A stretch of DNA of 64,000 nucleotides. It comes from Corynebacterium sp. ES2730-CONJ. GTDB taxonomy: Bacteria > Actinomycetota > Actinomycetes > Mycobacteriales > Mycobacteriaceae. Positions 23,691 through 32,901 of the stretch are shown one piece after another. The stretch covers positions 62,001 to 126,000 of the forward strand of contig NZ_JANUXZ010000006.1 of assembly GCF_024834055.1 (NCBI RefSeq). The letters are read 5' to 3'. Position numbers and translations under genes: made by a program. Every line of letters starts with the position of its first letter. The stretch's first letter is position 1. The notes beneath the pieces are model-generated. The model saw only the letters and a program-made list of their open reading frames with translations, was not told where the DNA came from and searched no databases.

Positions 23691-25631
23691 GTGACTTCCG
23701 CTGCAGGCATTACGCCGCCTATACAGCCACCTATTCACCCAGTGGATCAAGTCCCCGGTGCCTCGCGGCTCGCCGCTCTCGGCCTTCAGCACGTTCTGGC
23801 ATTCTACGCCGGTGCGGTTATCGTGCCCCTTTTGATAGCAGGATCGCTCAATCTCGACGCTGAAACTACCATCCACCTCATTAATGCCGACCTACTGACC
23901 TGCGGCATTGCTACCCTGATTCAAGCGGTAGGCATTGGAAAGCACGTCGGTGTGCGCCTTCCTATTATTCAAGGCGTGACCACTACTGCGGTCGCCCCCA
24001 TCATCGCCATCGGGATGGGAGTCACCAATGGTGAAGGTGGCCTTGAAGCCCTGCCAACGATTTACGGAGCCGTGATCGTAGCAGGGCTTTTTACATTTTT
24101 TGCCACCCCCATATTCGCTCGCTTCCTAAAATTCTTCCCCCCTGTTGTGACAGGTTCTGTCCTCCTCGTCATGGGTACTTCGCTCCTTTTTGTCTCAGCT
24201 AATGATTTCACCAATTATGCTGACGGCACCCCGGCCACCAAAGATCTCGCGTACGCAGCTGGCACGCTGCTGGTTATTATTCTCGCTCAGCGCTTCTTCA
24301 AAGGATTTCTCGGTACTCTTGCCATCCTGATCGGTTTGGTTTCGGGCACCACGGTGGCATTAATTCTAGGCGATGCCAACCTCGATAAAGTTGCCGAAGC
24401 CGCTCCTATTGGGATTACTACGCCTTTTTACTTCGGTATCCCGCAATTTAATATCGCGGCCATTATCTCGATGATTATTGTCATGATTATCACCATGGTG
24501 GAGACGACGGGCGATGTTTTTGCCACTGGTGAGATCGTGAAAAAACGAATCCGCCGAGATGATATTAAGCGCGCGCTGAGGGCAGATGGTCTTTCCACCT
24601 TCCTTGGCGGCATTATGAATTCCTTCCCTTATACTTGCTTCGCCCAAAATGTCGGGCTGGTGCGGATTACGAATGTGAAATCGCGCTGGGTTGCTGCGGC
24701 TGCTGCTGGATTTATGATCATTCTCGGCCTCCTTCCCAAGGCGGGCGCCATTGTCGCATCGATTCCTTCCCCCGTGCTCGGGGGCGCCTCACTCGCAATG
24801 TTTGCTGCAGTTGCCTGGGTGGGAATGCAAACCATCGCGAAGGCTGATCTCAACGACAATCGCAATGCCGTCATCGTGAGCACCGCTCTCGGTTTGGCCA
24901 TGTTGGTGACCTTCAAACCGTCAATTGCGCTGGCTCTTCCCGAGTGGTCACGTATCTTCGTTTCCTCGGGCATGTCTATCGGAGCTATCGCAGCGATCGT
25001 GCTCAATCTCCTCTTCTTCCATATCGGGAAACCGGCGGGCTCGGATATCGCCCGAACGGGCGATAAGGGAGTATCTTTAGCCGATCTCAACGCTATGAAC
25101 AAGGCAGAGTTCGTTGCGGCACTGCGGCCGCTTTTCAATCAGCAAACCTGGCCGCTGGAGCGCGCTTGGCAATCTCGCCCCTTCGCTGATATTAACGAGC
25201 TACGCAGCGCTATCCAGGTATCTGTGCTCACCGCCGGCGAAACGGACAAACTCAACCTGATTAACGATTACCCCGATATGGCGGCTCTCTTGATGGCCGA
25301 TACCGTCAGCTCGCGAGAAATTTCCTCCGACCGTGGTTCTATCGGTATCGATGATCTCGATGACGTAGAAACCCAACGGATCCAAGATATCTCTCGTGCT
25401 TATAAGGAACGCTTCGGCCTTCCCTATGTGGCCTACCTTGATACTACTGACACTGTGGAATCGATCATTGAATCGGGTATTCGCCGATTGGGCAACTCCG
25501 ATGAGCAAGAGCGGCGCGTTCTTCTCGCCGAAATTGTGGAAATCGCCAATGATCGTTTCGATCTCCTGCTTGCCGACGCCAACCCTGTTCGGTCGGCGTG
25601 GGATCGAAAGTTTACTGAAGTCGATTCTTAA
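23691..25631 (+). CDS. NCS2 nucleobase permease fused to an OHCU-decarboxylase-like domain
   Basis: About 646 residues. Residues 20-445 are an NCS2 (xanthine/urate/uracil) permease with the LQHVLAFYAG segment in the first helix and the FAQNVGLVRIT motif. Residues 460-640 match OHCU decarboxylase (PucL N-terminal/UraD type), which acts late in urate breakdown: LNAMNKAEFVAAL, ERAWQSRPF and ERFGLPYV are clear. The catalytic His of the HPxL motif is Tyr527 here (YPDM; codon 25269-25271), and the Glu-Gln pair of the next motif is replaced by Asp-Arg, so decarboxylase activity is doubtful. GTG 23691 is chosen because AAGGAG stands six bases before it; the longer frame from 23667 has none. A terminator follows. 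Confidence 0.9.
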   Translation: MTSAAGITPPIQPPIHPVDQVPGASRLAALGLQHVLAFYAGAVIVPLLIAGSLNLDAETTIHLINADLLTCGIATLIQAVGIGKHVGVRLPIIQGVTTTAVAPIIAIGMGVTNGEGGLEALPTIYGAVIVAGLFTFFATPIFARFLKFFPPVVTGSVLLVMGTSLLFVSANDFTNYADGTPATKDLAYAAGTLLVIILAQRFFKGFLGTLAILIGLVSGTTVALILGDANLDKVAEAAPIGITTPFYFGIPQFNIAAIISMIIVMIITMVETTGDVFATGEIVKKRIRRDDIKRALRADGLSTFLGGIMNSFPYTCFAQNVGLVRITNVKSRWVAAAAAGFMIILGLLPKAGAIVASIPSPVLGGASLAMFAAVAWVGMQTIAKADLNDNRNAVIVSTALGLAMLVTFKPSIALALPEWSRIFVSSGMSIGAIAAIVLNLLFFHIGKPAGSDIARTGDKGVSLADLNAMNKAEFVAALRPLFNQQTWPLERAWQSRPFADINELRSAIQVSVLTAGETDKLNLINDYPDMAALLMADTVSSREISSDRGSIGIDDLDDVETQRIQDISRAYKERFGLPYVAYLDTTDTVESIIESGIRRLGNSDEQERRVLLAEIVEIANDRFDLLLADANPVRSAWDRKFTEVDS

Positions 25632-25644
25632 AATACCCCGTAGC

Positions 25645-25674
25645 AGCCCCACCGTATCTGGTGGGGCTTTTTTC
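25645..25674 (+). terminator. intrinsic terminator of the permease gene
   Basis: AGCCCCACC (25645-25653) pairs with GGTGGGGCT (25660-25668), followed by six T. Confidence 0.9.
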
Positions 25675-25845
25675 TGGCTCAATGCTTATGGCCTGGCGAT
25701 GGATTTTTGTGCTTTGGCATACTCTCGTTGGCTGTGAATGGGAGCAATCTAACAGTATGAAAACCCTTGCGAATAGCTAATAATTGGTTAAGAATCTAAG
25801 AAAGGTACCGAGCACCCTCGGAACTCATGAAGAGAAAGAAGAACC

Positions 25846-26622
25846 ATGAAGATCGCTCGAATCGAGTGGCACGGTCGCGAGCTATATGCCCGCGTTGATC
25901 AGGAATACCACGTGCTCGACGCCGACAACCTCACTGCTGCTCTAACAGCTGAAGAAACTGGCGAAAAAATCCCTACATCGGCACGCCTCCTCAGCCCCGT
26001 CACGCCATCGAAAGTGGTCGCCCTCGCATGTGCGTATCTAGCCGATGATCGGCCCTTTGATCCCGAGAAGGATCGCGCTCCGTTTATTTTCTTCAAGCCG
26101 AGCTCTGCGGTTGTGGGCACTAGGGATAATATCGAGGTCCCAGAAGTAGCACGCGGATCCATCTTCGAGTCTGAACTTGCAGTGGTGATGGCCAAGGATT
26201 GTAAGAAAGTGACCGAGGATGAGGCCCTAGAATATGTGTTGGGCTATACCATCTGCAATGATATGTCGGCACCAGCATTGATGGGGCAGGATGGCCAATG
26301 GTCGAGGGGCAAAGGCCTCGATACCTTCTGCCCAATCGGCCCGTGGATCGAAACCGAACTCGATAACCCTGATGATGCTCATATCACCGCCCACCTTACG
26401 CGCAACGGTCAGCGCCTTGACCTCGTCGATTCATCTACGCGGTATCAAATATGGTCCGCTGCGCAGGCCATTTCTTATTGTTCGGAATATATAACGTTGA
26501 AGGCGGGAGATGTGATTAGCCTGGGGTGCCCTCCAGGTCCTATCCCCGTGGAAGAAGGCGACACGGTTAGCATCACCATTGATGGAATCGGTACCCTCGA
26601 GAACCCAGTACACTTCATCTAA
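25846..26622 (+). CDS. fumarylacetoacetate hydrolase (FAH) family protein
   Basis: A 258-residue FAH-fold protein. The metal-binding pattern is visible as FESELAVVM and the later CNDMSA, with FFKPSSAVVG preceding; GKGLDTFCPIGPW and the closing GDVISLGCPPG and GDTVSITIDGIGTLENPV are family features. The usual GLNYxxH stretch reads ACAYLADDRP, so the conserved His is absent. Bacterial members act as acylpyruvases, oxaloacetate tautomerases or decarboxylases; activity here is uncertain. AAAGAAGAA precedes the ATG. It lies after a terminator, so it is transcribed separately from the permease. Confidence 0.87.
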   Translation: MKIARIEWHGRELYARVDQEYHVLDADNLTAALTAEETGEKIPTSARLLSPVTPSKVVALACAYLADDRPFDPEKDRAPFIFFKPSSAVVGTRDNIEVPEVARGSIFESELAVVMAKDCKKVTEDEALEYVLGYTICNDMSAPALMGQDGQWSRGKGLDTFCPIGPWIETELDNPDDAHITAHLTRNGQRLDLVDSSTRYQIWSAAQAISYCSEYITLKAGDVISLGCPPGPIPVEEGDTVSITIDGIGTLENPVHFI

Positions 26623-26667
26623 AGTATCCTTGCCAGATTTCTGACCCGGCAGAGCTCATACCTATCC

Positions 26668-26705
26668 GCTCACACCAATAAGCCTATTGGTGTGAGCTTT
26701 TTCTT
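26668..26705 (+). terminator. intrinsic terminator after FAH gene
   Basis: GCTCACACCAATA (26668-26680) pairs with TATTGGTGTGAGC (26685-26697), then TTTTTCTT. It can also serve the convergent GTPase operon. Confidence 0.9.
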
Positions 26706-26748
26706 GTCTCATAGCCGAATCGCCCTTTTTAGGCGGCGGCTGATACGC

Positions 26749-28317
26749 CTAGGCAAGTGATCGAAGCGCGCGCGCTAAATCTTCGTAATCCTGACGAATA
26801 ACTGCAACAGGACGCACGACCGTCGCGGTAGATATTTGTGCGATCTCCTTCTTTAGTGCCCGCCGCGTCCGCGCTTTAACAACCGCTCCAATCACCCCAC
26901 CAAAGGCGGCTCCCATCAGGCTGAGAAGTATGCCTATAAGTATTCCTCCAAGTATCAAAAGGGTAGGATAAGGCCATCCCTCAATGGCGGGTATGAGGCT
27001 ATCGCCAAGCAGCGGCGTGAGCACCCCAGGGATGAAGGCGACAGCGAGGTACCACAGCACCCCCATAAGCGCCATAAAGAGCGCTATCCATTGGATGAAG
27101 GTCAAAAGCCCCCACGCTGCCGAAGGTTGGGCGGGCAGTTTCGTGCGCGCTGCTGCTCGGTCCAACTCTTCTGGAAGTGCGTGGGCGCTGTCGTTTCCTT
27201 GCTCAATGACCGCTAAATCCCACGGGTGCGGTAATTGATCTGCCACTGCATGCGTATAGGTGCGCACCGCCTTATTGGATATCGCTTTACTTGCGGCATC
27301 AAGGGCAGGCAATGAACTGCGGTGCACATCGCTGTGATCCTGCTCCTCCCGCAATCCCAAGCGTCGCAAAGGATCGGGGCGCAGTTTTAGTACCCAAGTC
27401 AGAAGGGGTGAACCTGTGCGTAGACCTAATCGCCGTCGATACGCTGCGGCAGTAATCTCAGCGAGGCGATCGACCCCTGCTGCCTGGGCTAGGGAGCGAT
27501 CAAGCTCCTTTTTAGCGTGCGCCCCTACTTGCCCATGACGGGCAGGCACCAAGCGGTTACTCAGAGCGTGAATATCTGCTACTATCCGAGCACTCTGAGC
27601 GTTTTTGCTCGCCGCTATAGTGGCGATAGCCTCGCGCAATTCGGTGATACCACTTCCCGTAAGAGTGGAGGTTGCAAGTACCGAAACATTGTCTAACCCG
27701 TCATCGTTTAAAAGCCCTGTTAGCGATGCTGTCACCTCCGGTATATCGGCGGGGGCTAATCTGTCAGCTTTATTGAGCACGGCAAGGGTGACAGCGGAAT
27801 GACTCGCATGGGGCCGAATAAAATCCTGATGGATAATCCGGTCGGCATATTTCTCCGGATCGGTCACCCACACGAGCACATCAACCTGGGCTGCCAACCG
27901 GCTCGCAATTTCTCTATTACTCTGATCAACTGAATCAAAATCTGGGAGATCAAGCAGAATAAGCGGCCCAGACTTTGCGGTGAAACTACCCGTACGGGTG
28001 CGCCGGTCTTCAATACCTAACCAGTCGAGGAGTTCGCTGGCCCCCTCTGGTTGCCAGATCGCAGCTAACGGTGCCGAGGTTGTGGGGCGTCTCGGTGAGG
28101 AGGCACCCAAATCTTCTCCGACTATGGCATTAAAAAGTGATGTTTTCCCTGAGCCTGTGGCACCGAAGAATCCCACCACCGTGTGCTCAGATGACAGTTT
28201 TCTCCTCGCAGCCGCATGAACAAGCACTTTATTCATAGCGTCGCGATCCTCTGGGGAGAGATACTGAGATGTGAGCGCTGCTTCGAGGGCATGAAGACGG
28301 TGCTGAAGCTTAGACAT
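26749..28317 (-). CDS. dynamin-like membrane GTPase, second of a pair
   Basis: A 522-residue GTPase. The P-loop is GATGSGKTS (residues 52-60), the G3 motif is DLPDFDS and the G4 motif is NKAD. Two long hydrophobic segments lie near the C-terminus (roughly residues 405-435 and 445-475), so it is anchored in the membrane. Its start overlaps the end of the other GTPase gene by eight bases. Paired dynamin-like proteins in actinobacteria (for example IniA/IniC in mycobacteria, DynA/DynB in Streptomyces) act together on membranes in stress response or division; a comparable role is inferred. Confidence 0.85.
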   Translation of the reverse strand: MSKLQHRLHALEAALTSQYLSPEDRDAMNKVLVHAAARRKLSSEHTVVGFFGATGSGKTSLFNAIVGEDLGASSPRRPTTSAPLAAIWQPEGASELLDWLGIEDRRTRTGSFTAKSGPLILLDLPDFDSVDQSNREIASRLAAQVDVLVWVTDPEKYADRIIHQDFIRPHASHSAVTLAVLNKADRLAPADIPEVTASLTGLLNDDGLDNVSVLATSTLTGSGITELREAIATIAASKNAQSARIVADIHALSNRLVPARHGQVGAHAKKELDRSLAQAAGVDRLAEITAAAYRRRLGLRTGSPLLTWVLKLRPDPLRRLGLREEQDHSDVHRSSLPALDAASKAISNKAVRTYTHAVADQLPHPWDLAVIEQGNDSAHALPEELDRAAARTKLPAQPSAAWGLLTFIQWIALFMALMGVLWYLAVAFIPGVLTPLLGDSLIPAIEGWPYPTLLILGGILIGILLSLMGAAFGGVIGAVVKARTRRALKKEIAQISTATVVRPVAVIRQDYEDLARALRSLA

Positions 28318-29953
28318 ATTTAACCTCTGCGAGGGCTTGACGAGCTGAGCTTCTCAGCGCTTCAGCTGGGGTACCTACAATGAGCTGCTCAGTCACCGGT
28401 TGGTAGCGAGCCCGCTCATCAGCCATAAGGATTGCGACGCGTTCATCGAGATCCTGGCGCGCGCGTTTCGCCATGCGCCTGACGGCTTCCTCACCGAAGA
28501 TCGTTTCCAGCAATTTCTGGCCCAATACCGCTGAGCCACCTGCGATAGCGATCTCACCACCAGTTAGCCCTGCCGTGGAAGCGAAAACCACAATCATAAG
28601 TGCGACGGTCACCGCATTGAGTCCGAGTGAGGCGAGGCGAGCGGTCATGCGTTTAGAGGCAGCGTTTTCCTCAATATAGCGCACCAAGTCTGCCTGCCAA
28701 TCCCGCACGAGCGTTGCGGCCCGTTCGGATATCTCTTCACCGGCGCGGGCTAGATCATGTGAAGCCTGATCGCGTAGCTTGGGCGCTTGGGAGCCGAGGT
28801 AGGACCAGCATCGCCCCGCAGCCGTATCGGCGGCGTCGATAATTACCGCATGAAGGCCGGTTTCAATCTGCGTTTCCACCTCGCGCAGTGGGGTGGGTTT
28901 GCCGGTAAAAAAGGAGCCCACTCGATCCCGGGCGAGAGAAAACCAGCGATCAATCACTCGGAACGCGTCCGAGGTTCCCACAAAATCTTGCCACCGCGCC
29001 ATGACTTCGGTGCGCAGCAAGTGTCCATCTGAGGTGGCGTCGATAATATGCTGACAGGCCCTCGAATAGGCATCATCGAAAGCTACAGCTAGCTGGGTTG
29101 CCTGCTCATGGCGACGATCATAGGAAACGGCCAATTCCTCGGTGGCTTGAACGAGTTGATCTAGGGCACCGGCTACTGTTCGCAGGGAGATCTCTCGACG
29201 CGCGGCGGTATCTAGTGCAAGGTCGTGGAGGTAAGTGGCAATAGATTCCACCGGTAGTAGTTCGTGCTGGACAAATGGCACCACAAATACCTCGGCGTCG
29301 AGTTTGCGCTCTTCGAGCATTCGGCGCAGATCATCGGGAACCGTGTCCGCTGCTTGTTGATCCACACGGTTGAGAATCACAACGACCTCAATATGTCGGG
29401 CAGCAGCATCGGATAAGAAATTCCACACCACTTGATCTGCGTAACGTGCCGGTGTGGTCACAAAGACCCATGAATCTGCGGCGGCCAATAACTGGGAGGC
29501 CAAGGCGCGATTGGTATCATCGATGGAATCAAAGTCGGGAGCATCGATCAACGCTAGGCCAGCTGGGATGAGATTCGATTCGACAATGCGCAGGCTCAGC
29601 GCTTGGGTATCAGGTTCCCCGTGTTCACGAGGAAGACCGGGAAGCACGCGCTGCGATCGAAAATATGGCGCATCGGCAGTATTCGTAATAAGGGTGGGTT
29701 GGCGGGTAGTTGGCCTAATAACCCCAGCGGCTGTCACGTTTTCCCCGACAATCGCGTTGACAAGAGTAGACTTGCCGGCCCCCGTTGAACCCCCCACGAC
29801 TACGAGGAGTGGGGCATCAAGATCAGTGATCCTCGGGATAATATAGTCATCCAGCTGATTCTTCAATGTCTGCGCTTTAGCGGCATCAGCAGGGTATACA
29901 ACGCCATCAAGGGTGTGGCGTAAGAGCTCAAGGGTCCCGTCCATGTTTTTCAT
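28310..29953 (-). CDS. dynamin-like membrane GTPase, first of a pair
   Basis: About 547 residues from the ATG at 29953 (a longer frame to 30106 looks non-coding in its first 51 residues). The P-loop is GGSTGAGKST, the G3 motif is DAPDFDS and the G4 region is LNRVDQ. A long helical stalk-like part follows, then two adjacent hydrophobic segments (MTARLASLGLNAVTVALMIV and the next). It shares the DFDSxD motif with its partner, so the pair arose by duplication and is translated as a coupled unit. No clear Shine-Dalgarno sequence is seen, and ATG 29944 is another possible start. Confidence 0.85.
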   Translation of the reverse strand: MKNMDGTLELLRHTLDGVVYPADAAKAQTLKNQLDDYIIPRITDLDAPLLVVVGGSTGAGKSTLVNAIVGENVTAAGVIRPTTRQPTLITNTADAPYFRSQRVLPGLPREHGEPDTQALSLRIVESNLIPAGLALIDAPDFDSIDDTNRALASQLLAAADSWVFVTTPARYADQVVWNFLSDAAARHIEVVVILNRVDQQAADTVPDDLRRMLEERKLDAEVFVVPFVQHELLPVESIATYLHDLALDTAARREISLRTVAGALDQLVQATEELAVSYDRRHEQATQLAVAFDDAYSRACQHIIDATSDGHLLRTEVMARWQDFVGTSDAFRVIDRWFSLARDRVGSFFTGKPTPLREVETQIETGLHAVIIDAADTAAGRCWSYLGSQAPKLRDQASHDLARAGEEISERAATLVRDWQADLVRYIEENAASKRMTARLASLGLNAVTVALMIVVFASTAGLTGGEIAIAGGSAVLGQKLLETIFGEEAVRRMAKRARQDLDERVAILMADERARYQPVTEQLIVGTPAEALRSSARQALAEVKYV

Positions 29954-30106
29954 TCTTGCAGGAAAATTGAAGTTTTCACAGCCCGACTCAGTATCACGCG
30001 CAGCAGCTAGACCACACACAGTAAAAAGGCGCCCACAAAAGTACCACACGGTTGGCGAGGAGAGCTTCGAAATATCTCCACTCTGCACAACAATGCCTGC
30101 GCACAA

Positions 30107-30811
30107 GGAATCTCAAGCCTCCAGCCAGTCATACGGATCAGTCTGTGCGCTGCGTTGCAGAAAGTACCCGTACTGCCTCAGACATAACGGCAGCCCGGTC
30201 AACGGTTCTCGCTCTGTCGCGCGAGGTGGCTGCGATCGTAGTTCACCTCGACGCATCTTCCTGGGCATTCTCTGGTGTTTATGCCCTCGGTGAAGTGATT
30301 CAATGGGTCCGGGCAAGCGAGATTATGGTGAGATACTGCAGCGATGAAATCGTGCCAAGAAAAATCAGCCCTCAAGAAACACCACGGCGAATCGAGCCGC
30401 GAAACCAGCAACCATAGACACAACAACTAACCAACCGTGAACTAAAATGAATGACACCAAGACCACAACAGCACCACCAAAGCGCCCCAGCACAATCACC
30501 GTGCCAGGGCGCTCATGGTAGGGATTGGTCGCACACTGTCATCTACTGCTGCACACCGACAGGAAAATGGAGACATGTAGAAACCTCAACAGCAGGTTTT
30601 ACGCCTCAAAAGACTTCTTTTTCTAGAGCTTTTGCGCTAAATGCGAGGTTAGTTAAGGTAGTCACCATCCCAACTCCGATAAAAGACTGGAGGACTCCTA
30701 CTCCCTCGTGCGAACACTAGGCTGCGGCACCCCAAATTCTTCCATCGCGTCCGCAATAGTCGGCCACTGTTCTATCTCGGCGTTTCCTTTAAGGAACCAC
30801 CCCGCAATGGT
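30107..30811. other. accessory stretch without convincing genes
   Basis: Several short frames exist on both strands, but none has a ribosome binding site together with a recognisable product. A basic, Thr/Pro-rich peptide starting at about 30443 is conceivable. The stretch borders a possible plasmid-replication fragment and looks like decayed accessory DNA. Confidence 0.4.
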
Positions 30812-31345
30812 TCATATATCCGCCTTAGCGCTCTTAGTTCGGCGTGTGTTGGTTGTTGCGAGTGTCTGGCGTTGGGCTTGGGCATAGTCGCCGTTGAGGT
30901 CGAACTTTAGACGTTCTGCGGTCTTTTTCCCGCCCCTGCGCCCTATGGTGGCGAGTGCTTTGCGTTCGCTGCTGGTGGCTTTCTCGCTAGCGCTGTGGGC
31001 TTTGTAGACCGAGCTTGTGCACGTGGTGACGTATCCGCGTATGCGACTGGCCATGGTTAGGCGATTTGCTGCGGGTGACATGTCTCCCGGTCGCCCGGCT
31101 GCTCCGTGTTTGTAAGCGACTTTTGAGGCGTGTTCGTTCACGTCAATAATCAGGGAGTCTTTTAGACGCTTGCCCTCGTTGGCTGGGCATAAGGTGGCGA
31201 TTTGGGGACTATAGCCGTTGGCTCTCGAGCTGCTAATTACTGATGCTTCGGTGTTAGTTGAAAGCGAGACAGTAAAGACTGCCCGTCTGGCCGACCAGCA
31301 CCGCGAGTGATCTGTTCTTGGTTCCCCTCGAAATGTGAACGCCAA
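30812..31345 (-). pseudogene. possible fragment of a plasmid/phage replication initiator
   Basis: The C-terminal part of this 177-residue frame (about residues 125-170: KALATIGRRGGKKTAERLKF, then NGDYAQAQRQTLATTNTRR) resembles the GRKGG-x-xAAERW segment near the C-terminus of replication initiators from actinobacterial plasmids. The N-terminal 70 residues do not look like a natural protein, and the typical Rep catalytic and helix-turn-helix parts are missing. I read it as the relic of an integrated plasmid or similar element. Similarity is judged from memory and is weak. Confidence 0.3.
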
Positions 31346-31628
31346 CAGGTGGTTGAGAAAGATATTGATTTACTGTACAACGCTCCTTGGAGGGGCGGAT
31401 TGTTGCAGCTTATAAAACCGCTATCCAAGTACGTACCGCCAGTATCCGTGCATATCTCACGCAGCTGAGCTACTACGCGGAGCCCATAGCTCCCACACTC
31501 TATGAGTGTATCGTGCGCGTAGAGTCTCTTTTTTCTCAGAGGGACACTGTTGTGGTTCGCAGTCCCACCCTTCGAGAGCCGGAGTAGGTATTTTCAACTA
31601 CCTCCTTTGGTTTGGCCATCACTGGCCA
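31346..31628. other. intergenic region with a 10-bp tandem repeat at its end
   Basis: No gene is recognised here. The right edge carries three copies of TGGCCAT[CT]A[CA], which run into the stop codon of the next gene (see the repeat entry). Confidence 0.4.
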
Positions 31629-31640
31629 TTACTGGCCATC
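31613..31640. repeat. three copies of a 10-bp tandem repeat (TGGCCATYAC)
   Basis: TGGCCATC, TGGCCATT and TGGCCATC recur every ten bases. The third copy overlaps the stop codon of the 217-residue gene on the minus strand. Confidence 0.7.
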
Positions 31641-32282
31641 AAGATACTCCCCTACCTCACCGCTTAGTTCCTCCGCAGCAGGCACGTACGTGGGGTTGAA
31701 GAGGTCGGGAGTCTGACCCGAAGCGAAGTCTTCAAGAAGGTAGATATAGCTGCCGCCCATGAGGGCGAAATAGTCAGACAGTCGATTAAAGGGCAGTCTT
31801 CGAGGGAGCACAAGCACGCAGCGATCGAAACCACTGAGGTTGGTCTGCGCGAAGGTTTCTGGGTTATGTCGTAGGTGGGTGATCAGTTTCCGTTTTGCGT
31901 TCTTTAAAATCTCACGTTGTTCAGACATGATATGTGGGTCCCATAAGAAGCGAAGCCAAAGACTCACCTTGGAAGGATCCGCGCCCGCCGACTGCACACA
32001 GCAATCAGCAAAATACTCAAATTCGATATCTTTAGCGCTCAGTCCGTGGTACTGCTTCGCTAGTGCTGCCCGCATTGATTGTGCAGTTCGATCGAAAGTA
32101 GATCCAAATTTTTGGATTGGCCCATACAGGCTGTATATCCCCCACTCATAGGGTGGACTGCCGATTTTCTCGTGCTCCAAAAGAACCCGCAACCCCATTC
32201 TGGTGAGTTCTGTGGACCGACCCGATCCGAAGTTACGGATGAGAACCGGGAATCGCCCTGTTAGTGGGATATCCGTATTCAT
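31629..32282 (-). CDS. protein of unknown function downstream of nrdI
   Basis: A 217-residue soluble protein with no signal peptide or membrane segment. It is mixed alpha/beta with several aromatic-rich stretches (YEWGIYSLYG, EFEYFADCC, FALMGGSYIYLLED). I recognise no family. It starts 36 bp after the stop of nrdI in the same direction, so the two are probably one transcript, possibly under the TTAGG-N4-CCTAA site. It lies next to decayed accessory DNA, so it could be a horizontally acquired gene. Confidence 0.65.
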   Translation of the reverse strand: MNTDIPLTGRFPVLIRNFGSGRSTELTRMGLRVLLEHEKIGSPPYEWGIYSLYGPIQKFGSTFDRTAQSMRAALAKQYHGLSAKDIEFEYFADCCVQSAGADPSKVSLWLRFLWDPHIMSEQREILKNAKRKLITHLRHNPETFAQTNLSGFDRCVLVLPRRLPFNRLSDYFALMGGSYIYLLEDFASGQTPDLFNPTYVPAAEELSGEVGEYLDGQ

Positions 32283-32318
32283 GTTCTCACTGACTTTCTG
32301 TGGCGTTGTACCGTGGGA

Positions 32319-32861
32319 TCAAACTGGGGATGCGGCCTGCTCGGGGGCAAAGTACTTGCGGAGTCCATCGCGGACAATGTCAACGTCGTGGCTGGTTCCA
32401 AGGAGCTCAAAGCGGTAGAGCTGGGGAACGTGACACTTTTGCGAAATGACCTGCCCCGCGGCGCAATAGGCCTCCCCAAAATTGGTATTGCCCGCACTAA
32501 TAACTCCGCGAATAAGTGCGCGGTTTTCGGGGATATTCAAAAATGCCTTAACCTGTGGCGGAACCGCGCCTTTCATGCTGCCTCCCCCATAGGTAGGCAC
32601 TATGAGAACGAAGGGGCGGTCTACTCGAATCATCCCCTCTTGCTTGGGTTTCAGGGGAATTCTCGCGGAGTCGAAGCCTAGTTTTTGAACGAAGCGATGA
32701 GTATTTTCACTCACCGACGAAAAGTAAACGACGAAGGGGGTCGACGCGGTTGCGCTCTCGATGGTTCTCACTTCCTTGGTGGGTTGTAGATGCCCTGTGA
32801 TATCTGTCAGGCAGGGCTTAACGCAAGCGATTCGCTTATCCGCTAGCGTCGCTTGTTCCAT
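32319..32861 (-). CDS. nrdI: NrdI-like flavodoxin of class Ib ribonucleotide reductase
   Basis: A 180-residue protein. From residue 44 it matches Nrd[20 protein letters not shown] (FMN-phosphate loop), [18 protein letters not shown] and [18 protein letters not shown]. NrdI supplies the oxidant that assembles the dimanganese-tyrosyl radical of NrdF. About 43 residues precede the usual start, and no internal start codon is obvious, so the extension may be real. It is normally part of nrdHIEF, but none of those genes are nearby. An iron-box-like palindrome lies 19 bp before its ATG. It is followed by a gene of unknown function. Confidence 0.87.
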   Translation of the reverse strand: MEQATLADKRIACVKPCLTDITGHLQPTKEVRTIESATASTPFVVYFSSVSENTHRFVQKLGFDSARIPLKPKQEGMIRVDRPFVLIVPTYGGGSMKGAVPPQVKAFLNIPENRALIRGVISAGNTNFGEAYCAAGQVISQKCHVPQLYRFELLGTSHDVDIVRDGLRKYFAPEQAASPV

Positions 32862-32879
32862 CCTATCAGGATTAAAAAC

Positions 32880-32893
32880 TTAGGGTACCCTAA
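32880..32893. promoter_or_regulatory. 14-bp palindrome TTAGGGTACCCTAA before nrdI (DtxR/IdeR-like)
   Basis: A perfect palindrome with the TTAGG-N4-CCTAA pattern of DtxR/IdeR metal-repressor sites. The same pattern recurs before the ABC pair at 57977-57990. It lies between the sortase stop and the nrdI start. Confidence 0.5.
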
Positions 32894-32901
32894 TCTTTAG
32901 G

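Noticed and set aside
30451-30720. 89-residue + strand frame in the accessory stretch
   Set aside because: No ribosome binding site; residue composition looks like translated non-coding DNA.
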